Origin: Nitrospirota bacterium
GTDB lineage: Bacteria > Nitrospirota_A > Leptospirillia > Leptospirillales > Leptospirillaceae
NCBI GenBank assembly: GCA_027415455.1
Contig: DAIBSV010000060.1
Coordinates: 1 to 11,360 of the forward strand
Direction of reading: 5' to 3'
Length of the DNA stretch: 11,360 nucleotides
The position numbers and the translations under genes were made by a program. Below are positions 1 to 7,129 of the stretch, in pieces. Under the pieces are notes generated by a model. The model did not search any database, had not been told where the DNA came from, and saw nothing but the letters and a program-made list of their open reading frames with translations. Each line of letters begins with the position of its first letter. Positions within the stretch are counted from its first letter, which is position 1.

Positions 1-2
1 GA

Positions 3-665
3 GAGGCCGGCCTGTCCAGCCGGTGGACTCTTCCGGAGGGACGAAAAGCCTCCCGACAAGGCTTCCATCAGCCCAAGAGGCCTCATGAGCAATGGCACAG
101 CGACATTGCGTATATCAACCTCCGGGGTACGCATTATTTCTTCATCAGTGTTCTCGACGGCTATTCCCGGGCCATCGTCTTCTGGGATCTTTGTCTGTCC
201 ATGACGACCGCCGATGTCGAGCTCGTCATCCAGAGGGCGTTGGAGACCCTTCCCCAGGGCCTGGCCAAACCCCGCATCATCTCCGACAACGGCCCCCAAT
301 ATCTCTCCACCGAGTTCCGCTCCTACCTGCGGGACCAGGAGGTGGTTCATTCCCGGATCCGTGTGGGACATCCAAAATCCCACGGAAAGATCGAACGGTT
401 CCCTAAGACCCTCAAATCGGAATGCGTCCGGACTCAGGCCTTGGGGGGATTTGAGGAAGCCAAGACAATCATCGAGGCCACCGTCCACGAATACAACCAC
501 GAACGGCTTCATTCCGCTCTCAACTATCTCACCCCGGCTGATTACCTCAAAGGAGAAGACAACATCAAGCGGCGTCCTGAAAGGCGAAAAGACGCTCCGG
601 AAAAAGCCAGAAAAGACCGCCGTCAGAGACAGGCCCTGCTTCGTCAGGAGACCCGCTCAGCCTGA
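3..665 (+). CDS. IS3-family transposase OrfB (integrase core), 5' partial
   Basis: The frame is open from the left edge to the TGA at 663-665, so only the C-terminal 220 residues or so are visible. It is an rve integrase-core transposase that would cut and join the ends of its own element. The catalytic acidic residues sit in HSDIAYI (Asp codon 102-104), SDNGPQY (Asp codon 285-287) and HGKIERF (Glu codon 393-395). The last two are separated by exactly 35 residues, the DD35E spacing of IS3-type enzymes. The NHERLHSALNYLTPADYL stretch near the end is the typical C-terminal block of the family, followed by a basic Lys/Arg-rich tail. An ATG at 201 begins too late to give a working enzyme, because it would drop the first Asp. 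In the IS3 family OrfB is normally made by frameshifting from an upstream OrfA, which is not in view. No internal stop or frameshift is seen. Confidence 0.85.
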   Translation, partial: EAGLSSRWTLPEGRKASRQGFHQPKRPHEQWHSDIAYINLRGTHYFFISVLDGYSRAIVFWDLCLSMTTADVELVIQRALETLPQGLAKPRIISDNGPQYLSTEFRSYLRDQEVVHSRIRVGHPKSHGKIERFPKTLKSECVRTQALGGFEEAKTIIEATVHEYNHERLHSALNYLTPADYLKGEDNIKRRPERRKDAPEKARKDRRQRQALLRQETRSA

Positions 666-683
666 TCGGTGCAAACCAGAAAA

Positions 684-701
684 GTGCCATTTTCGTTGAC
701 A
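684..701. repeat. Candidate right terminal inverted repeat of the IS3-type element
   Basis: GTGCCATTTTCGTTGACA lies just after the transposase stop and just before the integrase similarity starts. Its reverse complement begins TGTCAACGAAAATGG, matching the TG-start ends of IS3-like elements. The partner repeat would be left of the window, so the call rests on position and the terminal dinucleotide only. Confidence 0.45.
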
Positions 702-1414
702 CAGCACACTTCCGGAACCTGATTCAATTTGCCTTCTGGACGGGGCTTCGGACGAGCGAGCTTATCGCCCTTGAATGGGGAGATGTCGACAGGACAAGGG
801 GATCCGTCTTCGTGCGGAGGGCTATCGTAAGAAACGTGGTCAAGGAGACAAAAACGAAGGCCGGAATGCGTGAAGTGAAGCTACTCGACCCGGCGCTGGA
901 GGCCATAGAGGCCCAGAAGGAACACTCTCTTCTTTCGGGAGGACGGATCTTCACCAATCCGATCACGAGAAAGCCTTGGAACGACGACACGGCCATCATG
1001 CGCCACTGGCAATCCGTTCTTGACAAGACGGGGGTCCGCTACAGGAACCCCTATCAGACGCGGCATACCTATGCGAGCCTTCTCTTAAGCGCGGGGAAAA
1101 ATCCGATGTGGGTGGCGTCCCAAATGGGGCATGCGGACTGGGGGATGATCCGGAAGAGGTACGGACGATGGATTCCTTCCGTGGATCCTTCGGTGGGGGA
1201 AAAAGCCAACCGGATCGCCCCAAAAATCGCTCCGGATGGTGACAATATGGTGACAAACGAAAAATATGAGAATAAAAAAGGAAAATTAATGGTGCCGAAG
1301 GCGGGACTTGAACCCGCACGGGTTTCCCCACACGCCCCTCAAACGTGCGTGTCTACCATTCCACCACTTCGGCACTGTCCTGCAATTTGTGGTTCAGGGC
1401 GAAAAACTTCTTGA
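702..1414 (+). pseudogene. Tyrosine recombinase / phage-type integrase, N-terminus lost to the IS
   Basis: This is the catalytic domain of a site-specific tyrosine recombinase that would integrate and excise the neighbouring mobile region. Similarity starts right at the IS end (FRNLIQFAFWTGLRTSELIAL, in two overlapping motifs) and continues in one frame. The catalytic set is present: Arg in TGLRTSE (codon 749-751), Lys in the KTKAGMREVKL hairpin, Arg-His in QTRHTYAS (Arg codon 1061-1063), His in MGHADW (codon 1130-1132) and the nucleophile Tyr in KRYGRWIP (codon 1160-1162). The N-terminal SAM-like DNA-binding domain is missing, replaced by the IS, so the protein is almost certainly inactive even though a GTG at 812 could start a fragment. 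The frame does not stop before the tRNA-Leu gene: residues from about 1291 onward ([11 protein letters not shown]...) are simply the tRNA read in the wrong strand. The natural C-terminus therefore depended on the junction sequence. Confidence 0.85.
1290..1373 (-). tRNA. tRNA-Leu (anticodon GAG), CCA encoded; attachment site of the island
   Basis: On the minus strand the 84 bases fold as a class II tRNA. The acceptor stem is GCCGAAG with CTTCGGC, then discriminator A and encoded CCA. The D arm is GTGGAATGGTAGACAC-like, as in other tRNA-Leu. The anticodon stem CACGT/GCGTG closes a TTGAGGG loop with anticodon GAG, which reads CUC. A 13-base variable arm (TGGGGAAACCCGT) follows, then the T arm GCGGG-TTCAAGT-CCCGC. 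The 3' end of the tRNA points at the disrupted integrase, the usual arrangement when an element has recombined into the 3' half of a tRNA gene and restored it. The tRNA looks fully intact. Confidence 0.96.
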
Positions 1415-1442
1415 TTCTAATGCCTTCTTCTCCCGAAATCAA
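1414..1442 (-). promoter_or_regulatory. sigma70-type promoter of tRNA-Leu
   Basis: On the minus strand TTGATT (1437-1442) and TAGAAT (1414-1419) are separated by exactly 17 bases. They match the -35 and -10 consensus in 4 of 6 and 5 of 6 positions. Transcription would start about 34-40 bases before the mature 5' end of the tRNA, leaving a short leader for RNase P. No other gene lies between, so the tRNA is its target. Confidence 0.65.
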
Positions 1443-1482
1443 TATCCATCCCTGTCCCCGGAAAAAAATTCGTCCCTGTCTC

Positions 1483-2709
1483 TTACCTTCGGGGTCTGGA
1501 AAGATCCAGAATCCCGCTCCTCGAGGCCACGATCGCGAGGAGGGATCCCCCCAGCGCCACCCCGGCCAGGACAAGGAGGGTCCTGTCCACACCCAGGGCG
1601 TCGAGACACAGCCCCGAGAGAAGCTGCGACAAAGAGCCTCCGGCCGATATCAAAGCGCCTGCAAGACCCTGGAGAAGGTTGAATCGCCCCGATCCTCTGG
1701 CGTATTCCGCCACGAGGACCGGCAAAAGGACCGAAAAGAGTCCCATAATCGTTCCGTCCAGAAACTGTCCGGCCAAAATTCCCGCCACCGAGTGCGTTTC
1801 CGAAAGAAGCCCCCCCCGCAGCGCCAGGAGAAGGAGGCCGAGAGAGAGGAGGAGGCCTCCCGATCCCACCCTCCGGAAAAGGGCGGGCGCCAGAAGGGAA
1901 AAGGGGATCATCAGCGCCTGTGTCACCAGAACCAGAAATGCCATGACCCGGGCCGGGGGCTCCGAGAGGGCGATTCCCGAAAGCTTGTCCCCCGCCAGAG
2001 GGAGCATGGCGGTGTTGGCGACAAAGAAAAACAGAAGAACCAGAAGGAAGAGGAAGAAAGGGAGAGATACAATCCGGAGGACCGGAAGCGGCTCCACTCC
2101 CCTCTCCTCTTCCCGCGCCCTCCGGAAATCGATCGCCTTCCCTGGAACTCCGAAGAGGACCAGGCCGGCCAGGAGAGACGACAGGGCGTAAAAGACAAAG
2201 ATCTCGAAAAAGGATCCGTGAAGCGCGATCAGAAAAACCGAGGCGGCTCCGAAGACCGATCCCGCATGGCCCGCCCCCTGCGCCCATCCCGTCAGCCTCG
2301 GAAACCCGTCGGCCCCGGCGAGACCCATGGCTACCGCCCCCAGGACCGGCATCATCCCCCCCTGGGCGGCTCCCAGAAACAGCTGGGACAGAAGAGCCCG
2401 AGGCAGTGAGGGATGGCCCGAGAGAAGAAGACATCCCGCCGCGAAGGAGGCGCAAAGGAGGAAAAAAAAGGCCCTTTTGGAGACGACCCGGTCGGCCAGG
2501 TGGCCCGCCAGCGGCTGGAAGAGAAGCAGGACAAGGCTTCCGAAGGCCAGGACGATCCCGACCTGACCCGAGCGCCACCGTTCCCCCAGCAGCAGGTCGA
2601 TGCTTGTAAGGGGCATGATCCCCGTCTGGATGTCTCCCGCCAGGAAGTTTGACAGAAGAAACGGGAATCGCCCGGGGATGGGACTCTCAAAGCGGCGGCC
2701 GGGCTCCAT
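1483..2709 (-). CDS. Major facilitator superfamily transporter (12 predicted TM helices)
   Basis: A 408-residue inner-membrane carrier of normal MFS length. The first helix is around residues 15-38, followed by the loop motif A-like sequence GHLADRVVSKR (69-79) between helices 2 and 3. A hydrophilic central loop (about 190-210, FRRAREEERG) separates the two six-helix halves. The second half contains FFLFLLVLLFFFVANT (218-233) and a GRFNLLQG loop (341-348). The ATG at 2709 overlaps the glucoamylase TGA as ATGA, so translation is probably coupled; the frame is open further upstream, but that part is the glucoamylase gene read out of frame. The substrate cannot be read from the sequence. Coupling to a starch/glycogen-cleaving enzyme makes a sugar or a drug/metabolite exporter possible, but that is inference only. 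The gene ends 41 bases before the promoter of tRNA-Leu, and no clear terminator is seen. Confidence 0.85.
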   Translation of the reverse strand: MEPGRRFESPIPGRFPFLLSNFLAGDIQTGIMPLTSIDLLLGERWRSGQVGIVLAFGSLVLLLFQPLAGHLADRVVSKRAFFFLLCASFAAGCLLLSGHPSLPRALLSQLFLGAAQGGMMPVLGAVAMGLAGADGFPRLTGWAQGAGHAGSVFGAASVFLIALHGSFFEIFVFYALSSLLAGLVLFGVPGKAIDFRRAREEERGVEPLPVLRIVSLPFFLFLLVLLFFFVANTAMLPLAGDKLSGIALSEPPARVMAFLVLVTQALMIPFSLLAPALFRRVGSGGLLLSLGLLLLALRGGLLSETHSVAGILAGQFLDGTIMGLFSVLLPVLVAEYARGSGRFNLLQGLAGALISAGGSLSQLLSGLCLDALGVDRTLLVLAGVALGGSLLAIVASRSGILDLSRPRR

Positions 2710-5114
2710 CAGAGCCTTTCCATCGCGACGGAAAAATCGCGTCCCTCCCAGCGTCCGGCTTCCGTCCAGAAGAATGTGAAGAAGAGCGGGATCTCCTGCC
2801 CTGGCCGGACAAGGATGTCGACGTAACCGCAGCCGAGCCCGGGCAGAAAGACCGAATCCCGGTCCAAATACGTCTTCCAGCCGTCCAGGGAGCTTCGAAG
2901 CCTGAAGGGGGCGAATCCCAGAATCCGCAGGATCTGTCCCGGGCTCATTTGCCGGATCTGGCGGTTGAACTTCCAGATCTCGAGATCCTTCCGCCCGAGA
3001 CCTTCTTCGTAGCGCGTCGCCACCGAAGGAAGGCGGTCGAAGACCGCTCCGTCCCGGACAGACCGCAGAAGCCGGATATATTCGGCATGAGCCCAGGCCA
3101 GGGGATTGGCCGCTCCGGTCGCTCTCCCGAAGCGGCAGGAGGAGCGGGAGAGATCGGGTTCGTCCCAGACCTGTTCGGGAATCAGTCCCCCGGAGGTCGC
3201 AAATCCCTCCATGGCCCGAAGATAAGGGCCCGGATCCCTCCCGGCGGCCAGTTCGAAATGTCCCCTCTCCCCCGACAGAAGGGGCCAGGCGCGGCCCCGG
3301 CCCCACCCGAGGTACGGGCCGCCGTCCTCCCGCTGGCCGTATCCGTCATGGTTGTATCTCCGGAAAGACGGCCCGAAGGGTGTTTCGACGCGCAGCAGGG
3401 CATCGGCGACCGCCACCGAATCGACCACCAGGGGATCGTCGGCCCGCCGGATCCCGTACCGGACCAGCTCAAGGAATCCCCCGTCGACGATCTCCCGCGC
3501 GGGAAAACGGAAGGGTGCCCCCGGTGGCTGGTTGGCGAGATCGAGGAAGACCTGGTCGACGTCCTCCAGCGGAGAGGGATCTCCCGTCCCGGCGGGAAGG
3601 ATCCGGACATAGTGGCGGGTGATGCCCGGCACCACAGAACTTTTTCTGGTGGTGGTCCATCCGTCGAGCCGGCTTTCGAGAAAATCCGCATAATCCAGAA
3701 AGAATCGCCCCTCCTCCCCGTCTCCCCGGGACTCAGCCCACAGACCCGCGCAGACAAGGGCCGAAATCATGACCGCAAAGGTAGAAGGAGAGTACCCCCG
3801 GGCTTCTTCCCAGCGGTCCTGCTGGGTCGCAGGACCATGCCGAACAAGGTAGGCGGCGGCCGCCTTGACCATGGGGTAGGGATCGAACGCCTTGAGACCG
3901 TTTTCCCGGTAAAGCCTCCAGGCAAGAAGAACCGGATGGGCCACCCCGTCGAGCTGGATTCCAGTCCAGTAGGGGGAACCGTCCACCCAGAAGTTCTGGT
4001 GGAATCCCCCTTCCGGAAGCTGGCTTGCAGCGAGGTAGACCAAGGCCCTGTAGGGAGTTTCCGCGTCGCCCAGGGCCAGAAGCCCCATGGCGCTGTGGCA
4101 GAGGTCCCGGGTCCAGACGAGATGATAGCCTCCCAATCCCGCGGCGTCGTCGTGAAAATCCCCCCATGGGATGCTCTGGGAGGCGATGATCGCCCCGGGA
4201 AACAGCTTGTCTTCGTGGGAGCGAAGGACGTTGTGGCTGATGGCGTAGAGGCGTCCCCCGTCCCCGGCACAGTCTCCGAGAGGGAGGATTTTGTCCGTCA
4301 CCCGGCTCCACTGCTCGAGAAAGCGCCCCTTCTGCTCGACATAGTGGATCCCGAGGGACTGGAAGAGGGTGGTCAGCGCCCCGTGCTGTCCCGTTCCGAA
4401 GGAGAGGGCGACCGTGAACTCCTGGGAGCCGTCGACCGCCAGTTCCCCCACCCCGGCGACGTTTCCGCCGGTGGCCCGGTCGAACTCCCAGAGCAGGTCC
4501 CGATGCCGGTGGAGATCCGTCGCCCCGTCGCTTGCTCCCACGAAGCCGCAGGAGAGACGCCGGAAGGGGATGCTCGCCCCCAGGGCCATGAAGATGCCGT
4601 TCTTCCAGCCCAGCAGACCCTTTTTCCCGGCATGGGAAAAACGCCGCAGGCTGTTGCCCGCGCCTCCTGCGTCGAGATGGGGCTCGACGAGGACAAAGAG
4701 ACGGATGCGGCCGTCCAGGGCGGGAGCGCATTCGAGTCTCGCCCGCAGAAGGAGACAGGGCAGATGGGGATCCCCCACCACCTCCTTCACGATCCGGTAG
4801 CGGCCTTCCGGATCCGAAGAGACGATCCGGAAACCCGGCGCAAAGGACTCGCTGAAAAAGGTCGTGTCATGGCGAAGGTCGCGGCGTTCTTCGTGGACGA
4901 AGGTCCCGTCGGTGACGAGAAACTGGAGGTCCCGGATCTGGGGACGGTCCACGGTGGGATAGTAGACCTCGTTCACGATCCCGTGGGAAAGGGTGTACCA
5001 GAGATTGGAGGCGGTATTGTAAGCCGTCCCGATTCCGTCCTTACGGCTCGAAGTCCATCGGGGTGATGCTCCTGGATGGCCGAAGGCTTCTCCTGGACGC
5101 GCGTCCTGGTCCAT
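2709..5114 (-). CDS. Glycoside hydrolase family 15 glucoamylase, cytosolic
   Basis: An 801-residue bacterial-type glucoamylase that would release glucose from the non-reducing ends of alpha-1,4 (and 1,6) glucans. The N-terminal beta-sandwich domain (about 1-265) opens with the family signature PRWTSSRKDGIGTAYN. The (alpha/alpha)6 barrel follows: YHLVWTRD (330-337), the general acid in DRWEEARGYSPST (Glu436/437), the general base in LIPEQVWDE (Glu647), and PLAWAHAEY (671-679). All key residues are present. About 120 further residues form a small C-terminal domain. There is no signal peptide, so it should act in the cytoplasm on glycogen or maltodextrins rather than on external starch. The start is well supported: AAGGAGG lies five bases before the ATG. 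It is the first gene of a two-gene unit with the overlapping MFS gene. Some GH15 relatives act on trehalose or dextran; the substrate here is not proven. Confidence 0.93.
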   Translation of the reverse strand: MDQDARPGEAFGHPGASPRWTSSRKDGIGTAYNTASNLWYTLSHGIVNEVYYPTVDRPQIRDLQFLVTDGTFVHEERRDLRHDTTFFSESFAPGFRIVSSDPEGRYRIVKEVVGDPHLPCLLLRARLECAPALDGRIRLFVLVEPHLDAGGAGNSLRRFSHAGKKGLLGWKNGIFMALGASIPFRRLSCGFVGASDGATDLHRHRDLLWEFDRATGGNVAGVGELAVDGSQEFTVALSFGTGQHGALTTLFQSLGIHYVEQKGRFLEQWSRVTDKILPLGDCAGDGGRLYAISHNVLRSHEDKLFPGAIIASQSIPWGDFHDDAAGLGGYHLVWTRDLCHSAMGLLALGDAETPYRALVYLAASQLPEGGFHQNFWVDGSPYWTGIQLDGVAHPVLLAWRLYRENGLKAFDPYPMVKAAAAYLVRHGPATQQDRWEEARGYSPSTFAVMISALVCAGLWAESRGDGEEGRFFLDYADFLESRLDGWTTTRKSSVVPGITRHYVRILPAGTGDPSPLEDVDQVFLDLANQPPGAPFRFPAREIVDGGFLELVRYGIRRADDPLVVDSVAVADALLRVETPFGPSFRRYNHDGYGQREDGGPYLGWGRGRAWPLLSGERGHFELAAGRDPGPYLRAMEGFATSGGLIPEQVWDEPDLSRSSCRFGRATGAANPLAWAHAEYIRLLRSVRDGAVFDRLPSVATRYEEGLGRKDLEIWKFNRQIRQMSPGQILRILGFAPFRLRSSLDGWKTYLDRDSVFLPGLGCGYVDILVRPGQEIPLFFTFFWTEAGRWEGRDFSVAMERL

Positions 5115-5118
5115 CGAT

Positions 5119-5125
5119 CCTCCTT
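5119..5125 (-). promoter_or_regulatory. Strong ribosome binding site of the glucoamylase gene
   Basis: AAGGAGG on the minus strand, four bases before the ATG at 5114 (AAGGAGG-ATCG-ATG). It fixes the glucoamylase start and supports a cytosolic protein without an upstream signal peptide. Confidence 0.85.
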
Positions 5126-5166
5126 TTCCGATCCGGGCCGTCCCTTCCGCCCCCTCCCGGCCTTTG

Positions 5167-5186
5167 CCCGGACAGGCCCGGACAGG
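5167..5186. repeat. Perfect 10-base tandem repeat CCCGGACAGG x2
   Basis: CCCGGACAGG occurs twice back to back in the leader region of the glucoamylase gene, 53 to 72 bases upstream of its ATG. It could be a regulator half-site pair or chance in GC-rich DNA. No palindrome is formed. Confidence 0.3.
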
Positions 5187-5233
5187 ATGGCTGACAAACC
5201 GGGCTAAATCAATCCTTTGGTGGGGAGACGGAG

Positions 5234-5593
5234 GTGGAGTGCGTCTCGGCTCCCGGCGCCTCGAACGCTCCGGAGGAATTTCTATTCCCCCCCATGGGAG
5301 AGGGGCTGGAACGACTCCGGGAAATCTCCTGCCGGCTTCTCCGCACCCATCCGCTCCGGTCCGCGGACGCCCTGCAACTCGCCGCCGCCATCATTGCGAG
5401 CCTCGACCGCCCTTCGACCCCCGGTTTCGTCTGCGCCGACTGGCGGCTCGTCGGGGCGGCCCGCAAGGGAGGGTTTCCGGTTCCAGGGATTCCCCCCTTC
5501 TGGGGCTTTGCAGGATCATGGTCCGGAGGGCGGCCCCTCCGAAAGCTCCGTCATGTACCGGACGATCTCCTCGTCCGGCACCGTCGCCCGTAG
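5234..5593 (+). pseudogene. PIN-domain (VapC-like) toxin, C-terminal fragment
   Basis: The frame opens with GTG at 5234 (GGGGAG seven bases upstream) and codes for 119 residues. Residues 25-83 look like the C-terminal half of a PIN-domain ribonuclease: LRSADALQLAAAII (41-54) carries the conserved Asp of the third helix, and FVCADWRLVGAARKGGFPV (65-83) carries the last acidic residue, as in chromosomal VapC toxins that cleave RNA. The N-terminal half, with the first catalytic Asp and the conserved Glu, is absent; the 119 bases between the glucoamylase start and this frame hold nothing like it in any frame. After residue 83 similarity stops and the frame runs 78 bases into the 3' end of the permease gene on the other strand, so both ends are abnormal. 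No antitoxin is beside it. It is most likely a decayed remnant. It is the only plus-strand coding signal between 1414 and 9765. Confidence 0.6.
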
Positions 5594-7123
5594 CGCCAGT
5601 CTGAGAATCCAGAGCGAGAAGAGCGCCACGAAACCCATGTCGGCAAAGAACGGGATCAATCCCCGGCCACCCAGGTCTTTTGGACCCAGCTCCGACAGGA
5701 TCCACATTCCTCCGAAATAAGGCACAACCCACCAGGAGTGGGAGAGCCCCCACTCCTCCCGCAGTCCTCCACCCCTCGCTCGCCCGGAAAGGAGCCGGCC
5801 CGAGGCGGTGGCCAGCAGAACCAGCAGAAGGGCCAGCAGGGTGAAGCGGAGGGTGGCCAGCCCCGACCAGAAAACGATCCAGTTCGAGACCACAAAGGCC
5901 AGGGGGGCCAAAATCCCGGCTTTCCAGAGTCGGAAGGGCCGAACGAGGCCGGGCATCGCCTGGCGAAGCTGGAGGAGTATGACCGGGCCGAGACAGTAGG
6001 AGAGGACGGTCACGGACGAAATGTACGCCACGAGCCTGTGCCAGGATGGAAATGGAAAAAAGAAAAGGGATCCCAGAGCCCAGGCCAGCAGGAGACCCGC
6101 CCAGGGAACTCCCTGGCGGTTGACCCGCGAGAAGAGACGGGGCGCGCTCCCCGTCTCTCCCTGGGCCATGGCGATCCGGGCGGCCGAGGTCAGGTAGATG
6201 AGGGCCGTTCCGGCAGGGGAGACGAGGGCGTCCGCATAGAGCACCATCCCCCACCAGAGGGCCCCCAGGGAGACCGCCAGGGCCGCGAATGGACCGGTGA
6301 CGCCCGAGAAGCGGAGGCCGGTCCATCCTCCCCCCGCGAGATCCTTCGGATCGACGGAAAGAAGAAAGGCCGCCTCAAGACCAAGATAGAGGAGTGTCCC
6401 CAGAAGGACGGAACCGATGACAGCGAAGGGGATGTTCCGTCCCGGATCCCGGGTCTCTCCCGCCAGGTCGACCGCCTGGCGGAATCCGAAGAAGCTGAAG
6501 ATGACCCCGGCATTGCCCACTGCCGCGAACATGCCTTCAAGGCCGGCATGCGGCGCACTCACCCCGAGATTTTCGGGGTGGTGCGAGAGGACGATCAGGA
6601 GGACGATGGTCGCGAAGGGGATGACCAGCTTCCACCAGGTGGCGGCGCTGTTGATCATGAGAACGAAGCGGATCATCAGGAAGTTGAGGCCGGTGACCGC
6701 CCCCAGAAGAGCGACGGCCGTCGCCGTCCCCCGGAGCGTCAGGAGGCCGGAGACCGGATCGACGAACCCCGGAAGATAGTTGTTGGCGTAAGCCAGGATC
6801 GCCATGACCTCGACGGGGGGTACGGAGACGTAGGAGAAGAAGAGGATCCAGCTCCAGAGCTTTCCCAGGAGGGGTCCGTTCCCGATGTGGCTCATGTGGA
6901 CGATGGCCCCGCTCCGGGGAACGAGCGGGCCCAGCTCGGCATAGACGAGCCCCAGAAGGAGGATCGACAGGGCCCCGATCCCCCAGGAGCCCAGCGAGAG
7001 CGGCCCGGCCTCCCGGGCCGCGTTCAGGGGACCGAACAGCCAGCCGGAGCCGATGACGGCGCCGAGACTGGCATAGAGAAGGCCAACGGGCCCCCCCTCG
7101 CGGCGAAGGGATCCGGATACCAA
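5516..7123 (-). CDS. APC-superfamily amino-acid permease
   Basis: A 535-residue inner-membrane secondary transporter. The unwound first helix carries GAVIGSGWLFGP (21-32), the APC signature for binding the substrate's alpha-amino and carboxyl groups. The loop SFFGFRQAVDLAGETRDPGRNIP (split around residues 210-232) is the conserved helix 6 to loop region (FxGF...aGEtrdP.r.iP). Twelve to fourteen hydrophobic segments are visible, and the C-terminus is hydrophilic (VPDEEIVRYMTELSEG). The only possible start is a TTG at 7123, six bases after the pstS-like TAG and in the same frame, with a weak GGGTAG as ribosome site, so translation probably depends on ribosomes finishing the upstream gene. The exact amino acid is unknown. 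Its stop overlaps the tail of the PIN-toxin fragment on the other strand. It is the last gene of the five-gene unit. Confidence 0.88.
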   Translation of the reverse strand: MVSGSLRREGGPVGLLYASLGAVIGSGWLFGPLNAAREAGPLSLGSWGIGALSILLLGLVYAELGPLVPRSGAIVHMSHIGNGPLLGKLWSWILFFSYVSVPPVEVMAILAYANNYLPGFVDPVSGLLTLRGTATAVALLGAVTGLNFLMIRFVLMINSAATWWKLVIPFATIVLLIVLSHHPENLGVSAPHAGLEGMFAAVGNAGVIFSFFGFRQAVDLAGETRDPGRNIPFAVIGSVLLGTLLYLGLEAAFLLSVDPKDLAGGGWTGLRFSGVTGPFAALAVSLGALWWGMVLYADALVSPAGTALIYLTSAARIAMAQGETGSAPRLFSRVNRQGVPWAGLLLAWALGSLFFFPFPSWHRLVAYISSVTVLSYCLGPVILLQLRQAMPGLVRPFRLWKAGILAPLAFVVSNWIVFWSGLATLRFTLLALLLVLLATASGRLLSGRARGGGLREEWGLSHSWWVVPYFGGMWILSELGPKDLGGRGLIPFFADMGFVALFSLWILRLALRATVPDEEIVRYMTELSEGPPSGP

Positions 7124-7129
7124 GCGGAG

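Larger units (their letters stand above)
1..701 (+). mobile_element. IS3-type insertion sequence, right part (left end outside window)
   Basis: The left 700 bases are one insertion sequence whose left end lies outside the window. It holds a DDE transposase frame open from the window edge to 665, then a 36-base non-coding tail. The tail ends in GTGCCATTTTCGTTGACA (684-701), which read inward from the end starts TGTCAACG; a TG...CA terminus of this kind is usual for IS3-family and related elements. Immediately to the right the tyrosine-recombinase similarity begins, so 701 is the best guess for the boundary; it could be off by several bases. The matching left inverted repeat and any target duplication cannot be seen here. 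Confidence 0.7.

Noticed and set aside
1345..2409. Plus-strand frame over tRNA-Leu and the MFS gene
   Set aside because: It runs through the tRNA and opposite a membrane protein. Its Lys/Arg/Glu-rich sequence is the complement of hydrophobic codons.
2710..3306. N-terminal extension of the MFS gene to 3306
   Set aside because: This part is the glucoamylase gene in another frame. The ATG at 2709 directly precedes the first helix and overlaps the stop codon.
2649..5066. Long plus-strand open frame (805 codons) opposite the glucoamylase
   Set aside because: It is exactly antisense to a well-supported GH15 gene, has low-complexity Pro/Gly/Arg composition and no recognisable motif. GC-rich codon bias leaves the opposite strand open.
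5187..5220. TTGATT as a -35 box for the glucoamylase gene
   Set aside because: No acceptable -10 box follows at 16-18 bases, so no promoter is called.
5494..5505. CCCC-TTCT-GGGG hairpin just past the permease stop as a terminator
   Set aside because: Only four base pairs and no U tract on the minus strand; too weak to call.
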